Source: Loxodes magnus (Eukaryota > Ciliophora > Karyorelictea > Loxodida > Loxodidae). Taken from it: a DNA stretch of 64,000 bases. The stretch is taken from NCBI GenBank assembly GCA_946699065.1, contig CAMPDV010001798.1:1-64000 (forward strand), read 5' to 3'. The notes beneath the pieces were generated by a model. That model ran no database searches. It worked only from the letters and a program-made list of their open reading frames with translations, and was not told the DNA's origin. Each line of letters starts with the position of its first letter. The stretch's first letter is position 1. The position numbers and the translations under genes were made by a program. Below are positions 12,925 to 25,249 of this stretch, piece after piece.

Positions 12925-13615
12925 ACCATTTTTAACTGTATATTATTATTAATAAAAGTTAACTAAAACTTTGATGATCCTATTAAAGGGGAAATCCGAT
13001 AATTGATTATGATTATAATTGATTAAATATTATATTAAGAATTACTTTACAATTAATAGCAACAAGTTTGCTTTTGTAGAAATAAAAATTAAATAAATAG
13101 CATTTCCAAATCTTAAATAATACCAAATTAAAAAACATAAGAAAATAAAAAAGGAAAATTCTTTTACAAATAGATCAATTATAATATTTATTCTAGCTAA
13201 AATTTTAATACATTTAGAAATAAGATTAAATAAATTGAAAATTATGAATATTATTTATTTATAAATATAAATAAAGTAACTGTTTAACTAATACTTTATT
13301 ACCTCAACATACATACAAAATTTAAATTATTCAAATATAACAATTTCTTAATTCCTTAAGAATAAAAATCTTCCTTAACTTTACACTTTAATCATTCTTG
13401 ACCTTTAATTTTTTAATTATTTTAAACTATAATAAATATTTATTAATTATAGATAAATTTAATAGATAACTATTATAAATTTTTAAATAAACGTATGTTG
13501 CCTGGTGAACAAAAAATTAGCAATTTAACATATTTTTTTTAAAAGTCTTGTAAAATGTATTAATAATGAGATTTTCTACTTTCTAAAAATAATAATAATA
13601 ATAGATGAAGTAAAA
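12925..13615. other. AT-rich spacer between ORF1 remnants
   Basis: AT-rich DNA without a recognisable protein. An (AAT)n run at about 13,588-13,602 directly borders the 3' end of the minus-strand ORF1 remnant on its right, like a retroelement tail. Confidence 0.45.
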
Positions 13616-13619
13616 GTCA

Positions 13620-14545
13620 AGAAATATTTTTTCCGGTATTTCACCTCTTATCGATTAACGCCTTTTCCTGCTAAAAGACAAGAGGATTTTGCTGGTACTC
13701 CAACCAGGAGGTAGGTCATCAAAATCAAGAGGATTAGGATCTTCATAGAATAAATTTCTTATTCAAACTTATGGTTCTTGATTCTGTCTGGACGGCTTTT
13801 TTATAGAATCTCCCTTAAGCGTGAAATATGTCTTATCGCTTTAATATTTTTACTTTCTTTCCCGTTTCTCTTGCTAGTAGAATCTAGCCCAATTCTATTT
13901 CTACCTCCTTAGAAATTCCGGATAATTGAGATAGAAGTACCCAGTTGAGCAATATGTGTAACATTTCATTTTCTTCTTAGTCTATGTCTTTTTGAGCTGG
14001 GGAGTTGAGTTTCAAATTTTTGGAGCGATGAGAGTTTTCCAGCTCCATTAGGTCTATTTCAACTATGGAAGTTTAAGGAAAAGATTGCTACTTTGGCTTT
14101 GTTGCCATTTCATGCATCATATCCAGTTTTTTTTTTTCGGAAATAGTTTGCTTGGTTGTCGCCAACTCTATTTTCAGAGTTGCAAGCTCATCTCGAAGTA
14201 ACTGGATCTCCCGTTCAAATTGAAGCTCTATTCTTGCGGAATTTTGCATGTTTTTACCTAATAATTGCTTTTTCATATTTTTTTCCACCTTGAGATTCTG
14301 CGCCATCTCGGTTAACTATATCACTACTATTAGCTAGTCTTTCTCTTGTGATTGCGGGATCTTGAATTGACTAAACGACTTTTATTATATTAGATTTTGT
14401 TTTTTTTTTACTTTTCGGCGATCGGGGGAGTATCTTGCTAGATGTAAGGGTGCTTATTGAAAGGTCTGAAGGTTTTTTGCTACTAGGGTTGGTTATAGCA
14501 TGCTAGGCTCCTTCAATTTTCTTCTCCTCCTTAGGAAATTTTTTG
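13620..14545 (-). pseudogene. retroelement ORF1 remnant, coiled coil
   Basis: The minus-strand sequence starts MTHKKFPKEEKKIEGAQH at about 14,543. It has a Ser/Lys-rich head, and after an A-run near 14,405 the frame shifts by one. It continues through MAQNLKVEKNMKKQLLGKNM and a regular heptad coiled coil (IQLLRDELATLKIELATTKQ), then an acidic Leu-rich stretch. The end near 13,640 resembles the ends of the copies at 9.9 and 22.0 kb. One frameshift in the A-run is the only obvious lesion in the first part. Likely an ORF1 of the same kind of element. Confidence 0.6.
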
Positions 14546-14574
14546 TGTGTCATTCTTTATCCTTCCATTTTTTC

Positions 14575-16850
14575 TATTTAAATAATGATAATAATATTAA
14601 TTTTAATTATATTTGCTAGCCTTAGTTTCTATCTTAAAAATTTATGAATATCTTCGTCTTATATTATTTTTCACAGTAATATGAATCTTTCAAAATAATA
14701 TAAATGCTTCTAATTAAATTTATTTTTATCAATAAGTTTTTTTAGTTATTATTAATAAATATTATAGATTAACTATTTAAAAATGGAATTAATTTCCAAA
14801 TATTTCTACTAGAAAACTTTAAAATGATAAAATTACTTTTCAAATTGTCTTTAAGATGTGTGTTTTCTTATTCATCTTTTGTAAAAAAGAATATTATTTC
14901 TGTAAAGAGAAACTAAACTTTATGGGATTTTGAACTGTATTTTAATTTTTGCAATTTGGTAAAAAAGAAAATCAAAATTATTAAAAAATTAATCTTCACT
15001 TTGATGCATTTTATTCTTAATTTTAAGATTAAAAATGTATTAAATTATATTAAGTGTGAAGATCTTTTTTAAGTTAATTTACACAAAAATGAGAAATTAA
15101 TATTCTTATTAGTCAAAATTTTAGAGATTACAAAATTTATTGAAATGCTATTTATCTTCAACTGCTAATAAAAAGAAATATTTAAAATACCGTTCTAACT
15201 AAATTTTTACTCAATGGTGAACTTTAAAAAGTTTCTTCATTCTTATACTTCATAGAAAAGTCCTAAATAATGAAGCTATATAAGAAATAAGTCATAAAGC
15301 TAAGAATTTGTAATGTCTTTCTTTCAATTGCTGAATTATTACTTACTCTAAGTTCGTTATTTAACTTTTTCATATTTGATTGTAAACTTAAAAAAGACAT
15401 TTAGAAAATTATTTTATTTTAATGCATTGAAAATTATTTTTATTTTTAAACCTTTAATAAATTTAATATTTATTTAATAGTAACTAATATAATAAAGTTT
15501 CTATTAATTTGAAGTTGTAAAAATAAAAATGATCAACTATAAGTTTTCAATTTATATTTTTGTATAATTTTAAAATAATTAAAAAATGATTTTTATTATA
15601 AATATCAAAAAAACTTTTTATTATTTTGACATTTTTTAACCCTGCGTCCATAAATCTTTATTGCTTGAATTTTATTAAAAAAATTTTATCTTTTTTTCCA
15701 AAATTTAAGGGTTTGCCTAGTTATTTTTATAATTAATTTTCATTTGTATATATTCCTTTTTTTCTATTATCTTTTTAGGCCATTACATTAAAGCTTTTTA
15801 TTTTCCTTATACTTTTTTCAAATTGCATTATTATTTTTATCACTTTTTTAATTATAATTTTTTAAGGATAAAAGCTTACAGAATTTTATGTATATATTTT
15901 TCATCGAAAGCTCTAAATTAATTTTTTCTTTTTTTTTATTATTATAATTAATATTTTCTATTTGCTTTCATCCATATATTTAACTTTGACTGTAAAATAA
16001 TAAGTTATTCTTTTTACAGATTAACTATTTTGTCTATTTATGCATTTCGATATTCGCTTTTCTTAAACTAGATTTTAGATTGGTTAGTTTAATTTTATTG
16101 TTAGTTTAATTATTTATTTAAGTATCTTTTTAAGTTATAAATCTTGAGTCTGTTTCTTCCTATTTGCAAAATATTTCATAATTATTTCTTATTGACCTAC
16201 TGATAGTTCTAGCTAAAATTTTCTTACTTGTATTGAATTAATAGCTTCAAAAAGCTACTATAAAATTTGTATACAGGAAAGCAAAGAGTAATTTTTGTGG
16301 CACTTGAGTTAGATATCTAAATTAAATTAGAAAATTTAAATTTTTTATCCTTGCCATTTTTTAATCCTTTTATATAAAACTTTATTTCTTAAAGAATAAA
16401 ACTAATTTTAAATATTAAAATTTACAGAAAGTTAGTTCTTTAATGATCATATAATGTTTATTTTAATTTATTATATATTTTTATTAATTTTTAAATAAAT
16501 TTACTATATTGCAGTTTAATTTATTTTTACTTAAGTACTTTAGTTATATATACAAATATCTTAATTACTCTCAATCTTAAATTATCTTTAATTTTCTTCT
16601 TTTCAGTTTGAGTTATATTATATAATTATAGTCTGACTTTATAATTTTTAATTAAATTTAAAATATTTGCCTCTGAATTTATTTATTATTTATATAATTT
16701 AATTGCTAATTTATTTCCTTATTAATATATTTATTATGTAATTTTTATTATTCTTTTTAATCTAATTTGCATATTTTTTTACTATATATTATATCTTTTT
16801 CTACTTTTAACTAATTTTTATTATAAAATAGCTTATTTAAATTTTTAATT
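14575..16850. other. AT-rich spacer, no gene seen
   Basis: About 2.3 kb of AT-rich sequence with no convincing protein on either strand. Its right edge carries an AATTA repeat (about 16,850-16,868), like the tails seen at 62,165-62,195 and 58,820, and borders the LINE that follows. Confidence 0.45.
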
Positions 16851-16869
16851 TAATTAAATTAAATTAAAC

Positions 16870-19800
16870 TGAAGGGAGATTTTTTGCTAAAAGGTGTTTC
16901 ACGTCTATCTATCTTTCGAAGGGCTTTTGTTCAGTTTGCTTTTCTGTGCAATACTCTTAAAGACTGTATGTTTTTTTAACTCTCCGCTAGGGCGCAGAAT
17001 GACCTGTACTATCTCATTTTTTACGTTAATTTCCATCAATTTTATAAAAATGCCAACCACTTCCCAAGAAATAAAATAACTTGGGTAGGCCCTATAGTTA
17101 ATACATTCCTTCAAAGAGCTAATCATTAATATTACTGTAATGACTATATATTGGAAACTAAACACTTTATATTTATTAATTTAATAATTTCTAGGCCCAC
17201 TATGATCAACTAATCACGGATCATATTCCTATATCTTTGATTCTAGCTTATAATGCAGCCACAAATATTCCAAAATAGCAGCCATTACTCAATAAGATAG
17301 ATAAGCTACTTGATCCAATGAACAGATAAAATTACTAAAATCAGTTTTAAGCAAATTTTTCTTGATTTTTTACTGTAGATTAAGACATCTTAGACTCATA
17401 ATGTAGTTTCATCACAACTTACTTTAGAATAATACAATGAACACTATAGGAAGTCATATTAAATAATAATTACAATAAATTCCCTTAGGATATCATTATG
17501 AAATATATAGCTGCTAAAAGAGTAAATTAGGAGTGCAAGAGATTGCTATTTATGTAAGAAAGAATCAATAAGTGGTAATAGAAGCTTATTCTATATCTAG
17601 AAAACTTAGGAACAAATGTATGCAATCTTATTGGAAGTGGAAAAAGCTTCAGGCTAAAGGCAAATTCTCAAACGCAATAAAAACAACTAAACAATTTCCT
17701 GTTATGCAAAAAAGATTATCAACCCTAAAGTAAGGAACTAAATGTTTTTTAACAAGAAATATAGGACTCATTTATTGAAATTGAGAAGCTTTTGTGCTAA
17801 AAACATAAAAAAATTACAAGAAATAATTTAGCTCAGTAAGCGATAAATAGAGCTCATTTATAGAGATTCTTAACTTATCAATTACCCATTTTCTAACTTA
17901 TAAAATATTTAACTTTTTCAAATTTAAGAAATTCAAAAAATCATTGAGTATATTCCAAACGATAAGGCAGCATGGCCAGATGAAATAAAGAGTGAATTCA
18001 TCAAGTGTGCTGAAGAAGAGATATAATTAATAATGCACTGTTTTATCAATAATATGTTAAAACTCTAAAGAATTCCATAAAAGTTGAAAACTTCCATCAT
18101 CATCCCTATCTTCAAAGAAGGTAGTAAGAGTGTTTGAAAAAACTGAGGACCAATTTCGTCTATTAATACTATACTGAAGATCTTCTACAAGGCTTTAACA
18201 GAAAGGATTTACAAAATTCTTTAGAACGTAACCTCATACTTCCAGTTTAACTGGGATTCCTCAAAATGAAACAGCAGCCTCTAAATATGATCATTGTAGC
18301 AGATTATTGACCTCTATTATAGAGGAGGAAAGGCTCAACAAAGATGTTTGACACTTTTATTTATGTCGAAAAGATGCTTGACAGCATTGAGAGAAGGGCA
18401 CTTTTTCAACATCTTAGGAGATTAAAACTACAGCTGGGATTGATACTGGCACTAGAGTCTTTCACAATAGCATTAATTCCTCTTTTCTCATAGATTACCA
18501 AGATTCTCGCAGACTTCATTACAAAAATGGATTTATGCAAGGAAGACACATGGTCCTGTATTCTCACTCCTATTTTATGATATAGTAATCAAACATTTGC
18601 AGAAAAAAACACACAACAAGGCAACAATCTGCATAATATAAACTTCGTATGCAGAGCATGGGTAGATGACCTTACACTTCATTCTTGTTCTGCTTAGAGG
18701 ATGTAATAACTTATAGATTAATGCATCTTAACTTTTCGATGGATTTTTCTATGAATAAACACTAGTAAATGTGAAATACTCCAATTTGTTCAAAAAATAA
18801 GAGCTAAAAAATTGAATTTAATTTGAAACTGGAAGGTTAGTGCATCAAATAGAAGAACCAAATGATTTACCTTGGAGTCCTAATACAAGAAGATGGGTAT
18901 TTGATCTGCCACTGTAAATAAAGGACTTAAAATTGTTTAGAATCGGTAAGAAAATGCATTTATATTTCAGTAGATACGAGAATATTACTCTCTAACACTT
19001 CAAAATACTCTGTCGCATACTTTCACTGCCTAAGGCTATGCATAGTGGGGAAATGGTTCCTTGAACTGTAACGAGAGGTTTATAGAGTATGAAAGAGAAG
19101 AAAAAACGCATATAATGACGAGGAAGGCTTTAAGTCCCCTATTATTATCTTTATTAAGGTTTGTTACATAAACTTTAACCGACTACCATTTGAACATATA
19201 ATGGCTAAACACTTTTTCCAATTCTACTTTAAAATACGAAACGAAGCTAGGACTTATCTAGAATCCGATATATGTAGACTCTTTGAATGCAATTTAAACT
19301 AAAATCTTAGTACTTTTACTAAGTATAAAAGATAATTTAGTTTTATGGAATTAATAATGACGATTAAATTATGTTTTCTAACTAGCTTTCAATTGAGAAA
19401 CTTTTCAAAGATATTATAAGAAATTAATCCCATTAAGAATCAATTATAAGCTATAGAGACATACCAACTGCATAGATATTCAGAGAGCAACTTGAAAGAA
19501 TTTAGAAATTTTTGGCTATAAATTACACTAAAATTAACAAGGAATACATGAAAGAAATAATTTAAATCTTTAAGTTGCGCAGTATGATTCATGTACGCAA
19601 TTTTATCCAGTGAAATACATGCTCTATCCATGCAGAAGTAAAGATTCGTTTAAGCATATATTCGAATGTGTCTACTATTTGGACTTATTTATAAGATTTT
19701 CTGATAAATTTCCTGGAAAAAAATTGAAAAAACTAATAACTTATGATCAACTCTACATAAACTAACAATTCATTTCTCAAAAACAAATGGATGCAGATCC

Positions 19801-20140
19801 TAAAATTAGAAATTTCCACAGGAATCTTAAAAATAATGTAAATTGAAGGACAAATTACAAATAAATATTTGGAGTTTAAAAAAGAACAATAAGAAAGTTC
19901 AAGAAGCAATGGAGATAAGTTGGAAGATAAAAAGAACGATACTTGAACTTTATGAACATAATTAAAATCAAGTAACCGATTTATATCAATAACTTCATTT
20001 CATTAACATTTGTATTTAAGTGATTTCTTCTTCACTCCAATTTATACATATACTACTGATAAGAAAAAACTTCTTACAGCTCTAGTTTTGTGAATAGCCA
20101 AATAAAGGTGAGGAAACTTTAATTCTATATTCAATTAAAA
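16870..20140 (+). pseudogene. LINE ORF2 (endonuclease C-part plus RT), degraded
   Basis: The plus strand under the Q/Q/W code shows the end of an APE endonuclease near 17,200 (LITDHIPISL, the SDHxP-type motif). A Gln/Lys-rich linker follows, then a reverse transcriptase: KAAWPDEIKSEFIK near 17,970, IIPIFKEGS near 18,105, NWGPISS near 18,150 (its Trp is UGA), EKMLDSIERRALFQHL near 18,380 (motif A Asp) and AWVDDLTL near 18,660 (motif C, YxDD type). Some motifs lie in different frames, so the copy is broken. The N-terminal half of the endonuclease is not recognisable. The GC-rich structured repeat at 20,141 directly follows and may be its 3' part. Confidence 0.75.
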
Positions 20141-20546
20141 AATGGATGTCGGCCACGGTCAGGAAAACTAGTAGTCAATCGGTAAGTTTATACTATATTG
20201 GAGTAATCTAGGACAGATGCCACAGAGGGAAGGGCGAACTAGCTCAGAAGAGACAAATCCAATTTGCCCGAGGGTTCTCCCTAGCAGTATGAAAGTTTGA
20301 CTGACGGGCATGCTAATGACAAATTACTAATTCTTATTGGACTTTATTCAAGAAGATTGGAGCAATTTATTCAAGATTTAAGAATAATTTTTAATAAGAA
20401 TATTCCCCATTTGAGAAGCTGAAATGAATCATTGAACGAATAGAATGAAAACAAGAATCATGAGAATACTTTTTTTAATATTTAATATTAATATTAATAC
20501 TGAAAGAGCTACGCCCAAATGAGGTGCTACATGTTCAATAATTATC
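20141..20546. repeat. GC-rich structured ~400-bp repeat, copy B
   Basis: A diverged copy of 8,591-8,998 in the same orientation, sharing AATGGATGTCGGCC, TAGCAGTATGAA, TTTGACTGACGGGC and the terminal AGAGCT hairpin. Several stems are decayed. It follows the LINE RT region and is followed immediately by a kinase-like fragment, so it probably marks the 3' end of the LINE insertion. Confidence 0.7.
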
Positions 20547-20599
20547 TTAATTTATTTTATTTATGTTATGAAATACTTGAGCACTAAAAAATAGGTTGG

Positions 20600-20945
20600 A
20601 AAAATAAGATGGATGGCTTCTTAGTTATTTAGAATGAAGCCGAGATATAGTATCTATTCTGACATATATGCTTATGGAATTTTTTTATGGGAGGTAGTGA
20701 CAAGAAAAATACCTTTGAGGAAGTAGAGGAAATAGAGGAAGGAGAGTTACGTGAAGGGATAAAGAGAGGAAATACCAGAGAATTGTGTAATAGAGGAAAT
20801 AATAAGGGAGAGTTGAAAATAAGTGGTTGACTAGAGAATGAGTTTAGAAACGTTATTATAGAAGTTAGAGATGATAAAGCAAGACATGGGAGATTAGGAG
20901 ATAATATAACAAGAAATGAGAGCTTTTGAGGTTTCTAAATAGCAA
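20600..20945 (+). pseudogene. TKL-type protein kinase C-lobe fragment
   Basis: Plus-strand translation gives WMASQLFRMKPRYSIYSDIY followed by AYGIFLWEVVTRKIP, matching subdomains VIII-IX of tyrosine-kinase-like kinases (WMAPE...SDVYSFGIVLWE...). After one missing base the frame continues EEVEEIEEGELREGIKRGN. After another shift it reads PENCVIEEIIRESWKQVVDQ with RMSLETLLQKLEMI (subdomain XI; the Trp is UGA). The N-lobe and catalytic loop are absent, cut off where the structured repeat ends. A kinase gene fragment with two frameshifts, most likely dead. Confidence 0.7.
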
Positions 20946-20959
20946 TATATTAGATTGAT

Positions 20960-21970
20960 TGAGATTTACTCGCTACATGCTAAGATTTAACTAGCTAATA
21001 TAAATTTTAATCAAATATAAAAAATTTAGATAATTAGTCAAGTAATAAAAAGGAAATAAATGATGTGATGATTCCTTAGAGGATAGGGTACACAGAAAAT
21101 AATTTTTTGTTATCCAAAAATTAAAAATAAATTTTAATTTTTCGATAAAATCTAACCAAATTTTTAATATATGATTGAGGATGACCTCTACTGAAAAAAT
21201 AATTAGGTGAAATTAATTAATTTAATAAAACTAATTTGCTTCAAAAAAGAATCAAATAAATGTTTGGAAATGACTTATATTAAAGGCAATATCAAAGGTA
21301 AAAAATGGATTAAACAAACATCGATATTTATTCCAAAATCTGTACCAGAAGAAGAAATGAGCGATTTCAATTAATTTGACAATACTTCAAGAGATTTTTT
21401 ATAAACTAACACGTGACATGCCAAATAAAAAAAGTAAAGGAGATTTCATATTAATAAGATAGTTATAAATTAATTATATTTATGTTATGCTTATGAATTA
21501 ATTATTAAAATAATTTTAAGTTTAAGAAGCTACTTATAAATATTTATATAGATTAATTAAAAGTAAAATATATTTTTCTTATATTTTTTATTTAATTTTA
21601 TTTATAAGATTTTATAATTTAAAAGTTACTAAAAGAATTTAATTCTCCTATTTAAAATATATTTAATAGAACTATTTTATATATAGTAATTTAAAATAAT
21701 TGTAGAAATTAAACTTTATTACTAGTAATTAATTCAAATTTGCTAATACTTCGCTAGTAGAAAAAATATATTAATGGCAATGCTAATTTTTAATATTAAA
21801 GATAGGTAAAATATTGAATTAAAAAATTATTGTTTGATATTAAATAACTTATAAAATAGTTTAGTTTAAGAACGCTAATAAACAAGATTGAAAATGCAAA
21901 AATTTAAAGCTAGAAATTATTTAGAAAAATAAAAAATTAAATATTTTAAATAATAATAATAATAATAATA
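20960..21970. other. AT-rich spacer with (AAT)n at right edge
   Basis: No gene seen. An (AAT)n tract of about eight units at 21,949-21,973 borders the 3' end of the minus-strand ORF1 remnant to the right, consistent with a retroelement 3' tail. Confidence 0.5.
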
Positions 21971-21979
21971 ATAAAATTA

Positions 21980-22920
21980 AGTTTGGCAATTTGGAGGAAT
22001 TTCACCTCTTCCTGCCGATTGCCGGATTGCTCCGGGATTATATAAAAATGTTTAAAAATTTGATATCCTCTCTCTCACTTGGTCATATTGTCTTCAGTTT
22101 CGTCTTTCATTCTGTTCTGATTTCTTTCTGTAGATCTTGCCAAGCTCATTCATATAAAGTCTTTCTCTATCTCTTCTCTAATGCAGTTGATGTTTTTTCC
22201 TTTATTGCGCTTGTAGTTTTCTTAGCTTTGTTCAGTATTAATTCTTGAAACTTAGGAATTTCTTGCATCTTCTTCATAAATATACTCCCGAATTACAATA
22301 ATAACATCTTTTCTGAATTCTTTTAGGTTTTCTTGTTTCTTCCTTCTCAATCACCATTGGGTCACTTCTTTGCTCATTTTAATCTATTTGTCGTTGCAGT
22401 TTCTCTTCTATTTTTCAAGTCTATTGTCCAGTTCTGTCTGTTTCTGAAGCTAATTTTGGGATTAGCTACTCTGATCTTGTGATATGTTCCAAAAAGCGCT
22501 TAGTTCTCTTTCCTAGGACATGAGTCTTGATTCTATTCCTTCTGCTAGGTTAAACTGTTTCATTAGCTTCTCATTGTCCTTCTTTAGCTACTTGATCTCT
22601 TCCTGGAGATTTAGTACTACTTTGATGAGCTATTCCATGCTCATCTGGCCAGAAGGATTAAATTCTGATACCTCCTGATGCAAAGCAGACTTCGCCTGCT
22701 TTCTGTGCTTCTCCTGAGACGTTGGGGTGAATGCATGGATGATTTTCTTAGATTACTTCTGTTCTTCTTGAACATATTTTCCGGATTATTAAGAAAAAGG
22801 TTAGGGTTAAGTAAAAGAAGACTGGCTGAGAGTGGCTTCTGGTTTCCTCTCCTTCTTAGAGGTGGTGTAAAAACCTTTTTTGAAGCCTTCCATTTTTTAA
22901 TATTTATTAAATATGTTAAA
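21980..22920 (-). pseudogene. retroelement ORF1 remnant with degenerate zinc knuckle
   Basis: The minus-strand protein starts MEGFKKGFYTTSKKERKPEA near 22,890. It contains EVSEFNPSGQMSMEQLIKVV, nearly identical to the ORF1 pseudogene in the 2.9-kb tandem repeats, then a long coiled coil (LQEEIKQLKKDNEKLMKQFN). After a frame change it has CYYCNSGVYLWRRC, a knuckle with Tyr in place of His. The end at 21,985-22,010 matches the family terminus at 9.88 kb. Three plus-strand frames of 85-91 codons in this interval are shadows. Confidence 0.7.
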
Positions 22921-22929
22921 AAAACTAAA

Positions 22930-23630
22930 TTTGAACACTCTGTTAAGATATAATATGCATGTAGTTATATATCTATATATTTTTATTTTATAACTTACTT
23001 ATTAGCTAGTGTATATGTTTTTTATCAGTAGCAAGAAATTTTGATTTCATACAAAAAACGATATGTTTTATATTTTATTTTATGATACATAAGAAATAAA
23101 AGAATTTTCAATAAAGTCTAATAAGTATTAGCAGGATGTAGCCAACGATTTTTATCGTATATTGATGGAAAAAATTAATAAGACAATTAGTGAGCTTTAT
23201 CAAAGAGCTATGATTTTATTAACACTATGAAATTTTAAAATCTTAACATTTAATTTTAAGAAAGGAGTTATATTAAACCTGTCTTTATAGCAAATTTAAG
23301 GAAAAATTTCATAAACTGACTAAAAATTAGGGTAAATTTAAAATTCTAGAAACTTTAAGCCAGAACAAATCTTTGAAAAATTAAATTAAATAGAAAATAA
23401 ACCTCCAACATAAGAGTTTAAAATATGATAGCGATATAATATTAACAAAAGTGGTCAGTTTTTATTCTTGATCTATTGATATTGGCAGATAAAAAATGCA
23501 TTCATTTATCAATCATAATTGTATATTATAAATTAGACGTCTTAATTTTTTTTCTTCAACATTTAGCATTAAATTATATTTCAAACACTTTAAATTTAAA
23601 TTTTTTTTTCTAAATGTTCACCTCCATCAA
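22930..23630. other. AT-rich spacer, no gene seen
   Basis: No supported coding sequence or RNA gene. Confidence 0.45.
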
Positions 23631-23631
23631 T

Positions 23632-23840
23632 GTAAGTTATTTCATTAACTTGATATGAGGAAAGTAAAGGATCGTACCTATCCATGTAATATGATCTCTT
23701 GCTGCTTATGAGGACTATCTTCAGTGCTTTTGGCTTAATGAGTTTGTTTCAGCTGCTTTCTCAGAATTGAAATTTATTAAGTCTAAGATTTTAAGTCTGA
23801 GGTCAAAAGTTTGAACTGCTTTAACTAAAATAAGTTTTTT
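23632..23840 (-). pseudogene. unidentified coding fragment
   Basis: On the minus strand two adjoining frames give well-formed peptides: VQTFDLRLKILDLINFNSEK, then after a one-base shift LKIVLISSKRSYYMDRYDPL and SSYQVNEITYIDGGEH. GC content is higher than in the surroundings. I do not recognise the family. It looks like a short frameshifted remnant of a host or transposon gene. Confidence 0.4.
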
Positions 23841-23849
23841 GGAAAAATA

Positions 23850-24185
23850 GAAACTAAATAATAGAATACTTTTTTGAAAAAAGAAGAAATATAAAATAGG
23901 CTAAATTTTTTGGTTAATGCGTTAATCGTGAAAAAGCAGATTTATTTTAGAAGAAATATTATTATAAAAAACTCATTCTTTTAAAAACTTAAATGTTTTT
24001 AACAAAAAATATTAAGATTTCACTTTAAAAAAATCCAAATTTGATTTTTTTGAACGTATTTGAACTTTGCAATTTTTTTAAAGAAAAAAATTGCGATTAA
24101 CATAAAAAGTTGAAAGATTAATTAAATAAAATGTTTCTAAATTTTTTTAGAGGATCAATCAGAATAAAAAAATCTTTAGAACCAC
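23850..24185. other. AT-rich spacer, no gene seen
   Basis: AT-rich with poly-A and poly-T runs. Nothing recognisable. Confidence 0.4.
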
Positions 24186-24187
24186 AG

Positions 24188-24262
24188 CTTGGAAGTATAC
24201 AGCTTGGAAGTATACAGCTTGGAAGTATACAGCTTGGAAGTATACAGCTTGGAAGTATACAG
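24188..24262. repeat. 15-bp minisatellite, 5 units
   Basis: Five perfect head-to-tail copies of CTTGGAAGTATACAG, directly followed by the 14-bp array. Overlapping plus-strand frames of 115 and 133 codons exist only because the repeats lack stops, so I do not call a gene. Confidence 0.95.
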
Positions 24263-24263
24263 C

Positions 24264-24525
24264 TATACCCGCCGGATTATACCCGCCGGATTATACCCGC
24301 CGGATTATACCCGCCGGATTATACCCGCCGGATTATACCCGCCGGATTATACCCGCCGGATTATACCCGCCGGATTATACCCGCCGGATTATACCCGCCG
24401 GATTATACCCGCCGGATTATACCCGCCGGATTATACCCGCCGGATTATACCCGCCGGATTATACCCGCCGGATTATACCCGCCGGATTATACCCGCCGGA
24501 TTATACCCGCCGGATTATACCCGTC
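24264..24525. repeat. 14-bp GC-rich minisatellite, ~18.5 units
   Basis: Essentially perfect tandem copies of TATACCCGCCGGAT in an otherwise AT-rich region. The unit is not a multiple of three, so all three frames cycle and a coding role is unlikely. A run of 14 C follows at 24,547-24,560. Near-perfect identity implies recent expansion. Confidence 0.95.
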
Positions 24526-24714
24526 TTTTTAAATAATAGCTCTCCACCCCCCCCCCCCCCGCTCGCTTGTCTGAAAAAAAACGTAAATATTATAAAAAAA
24601 TTTTTAAAATCTTGATATTTTATTTAACAAAAAAATCTTTAAAATAATACCATTATAAAATTATTATTAATTATAGTGAACCCATCTATCAATAAGACTC
24701 GTCACTTTTAAAAA

Positions 24715-25240
24715 AAAATGTAATGCTTCAATTAATCTTCATTCCAGGCATTTGTTCTTTTCTTCTTTGTTAGGCTATAATCACTTCTTCTATAATTTCA
24801 TGCCTTGCGTACGTATTTCTTCTATAAATCTTTACTTCCGCAGTGTAATATAGTTTACTTATGGTTCTTAGTAGCTTTACATTTTCTACTTTCTGTTTTT
24901 ATTTGAATTGGAAGTAGTTTCTAACTTTGTGTCCTGGTCTCTTGCAGTCTCATCATCGCAGTATTTTCCTATATTGAATTTTTTTTCAGGCTGTTTATCC
25001 ACATCCATAGAATCATTCCCCTGTATATTTTGCAAAAATATGCTTTCAGTTAGTTCTGCAAATTAGTCGCATTTTTTCTCAGACTCTTCTATCTTGTTGT
25101 TTTCTGTCTATTAATTTTCAATTTTTTTTCACTTATTAATTATACATCATGTACTCTGTTTTTTTTTAGTTCTTGAAATGTTCTTAGTAGGTTGAAATTT
25201 TCTTATTACAGCAATTGAAGTGTTTAAAATATATTTTATT
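24715..25240 (-). pseudogene. ORF1-like fragment with partial zinc knuckle
   Basis: Minus-strand translation shows a Lys/Arg-rich peptide with WDCKRPGHKVRNY near 24,950. This is a CX4HX4 half-knuckle lacking the first and last Cys. RRNTYARHEIIEEVIIAQQR and a basic tail follow. It resembles the region after the knuckle in other ORF1 copies here. Upstream is AT-rich. A decayed retroelement piece. Confidence 0.4.
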
Positions 25241-25249
25241 GCTCGTAAT

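Noticed and set aside
21991..22953. Plus-strand frames of 85 and 91 codons
   Set aside because: The minus strand carries the ORF1 with clear homology to other copies. These are shadows.
24131..24536. Two overlapping plus-strand frames of 133 and 115 codons rich in YPPDYTRRI
   Set aside because: They are products of the 15-bp and 14-bp minisatellites. Two frames overlap with equal right and there is no other coding support.
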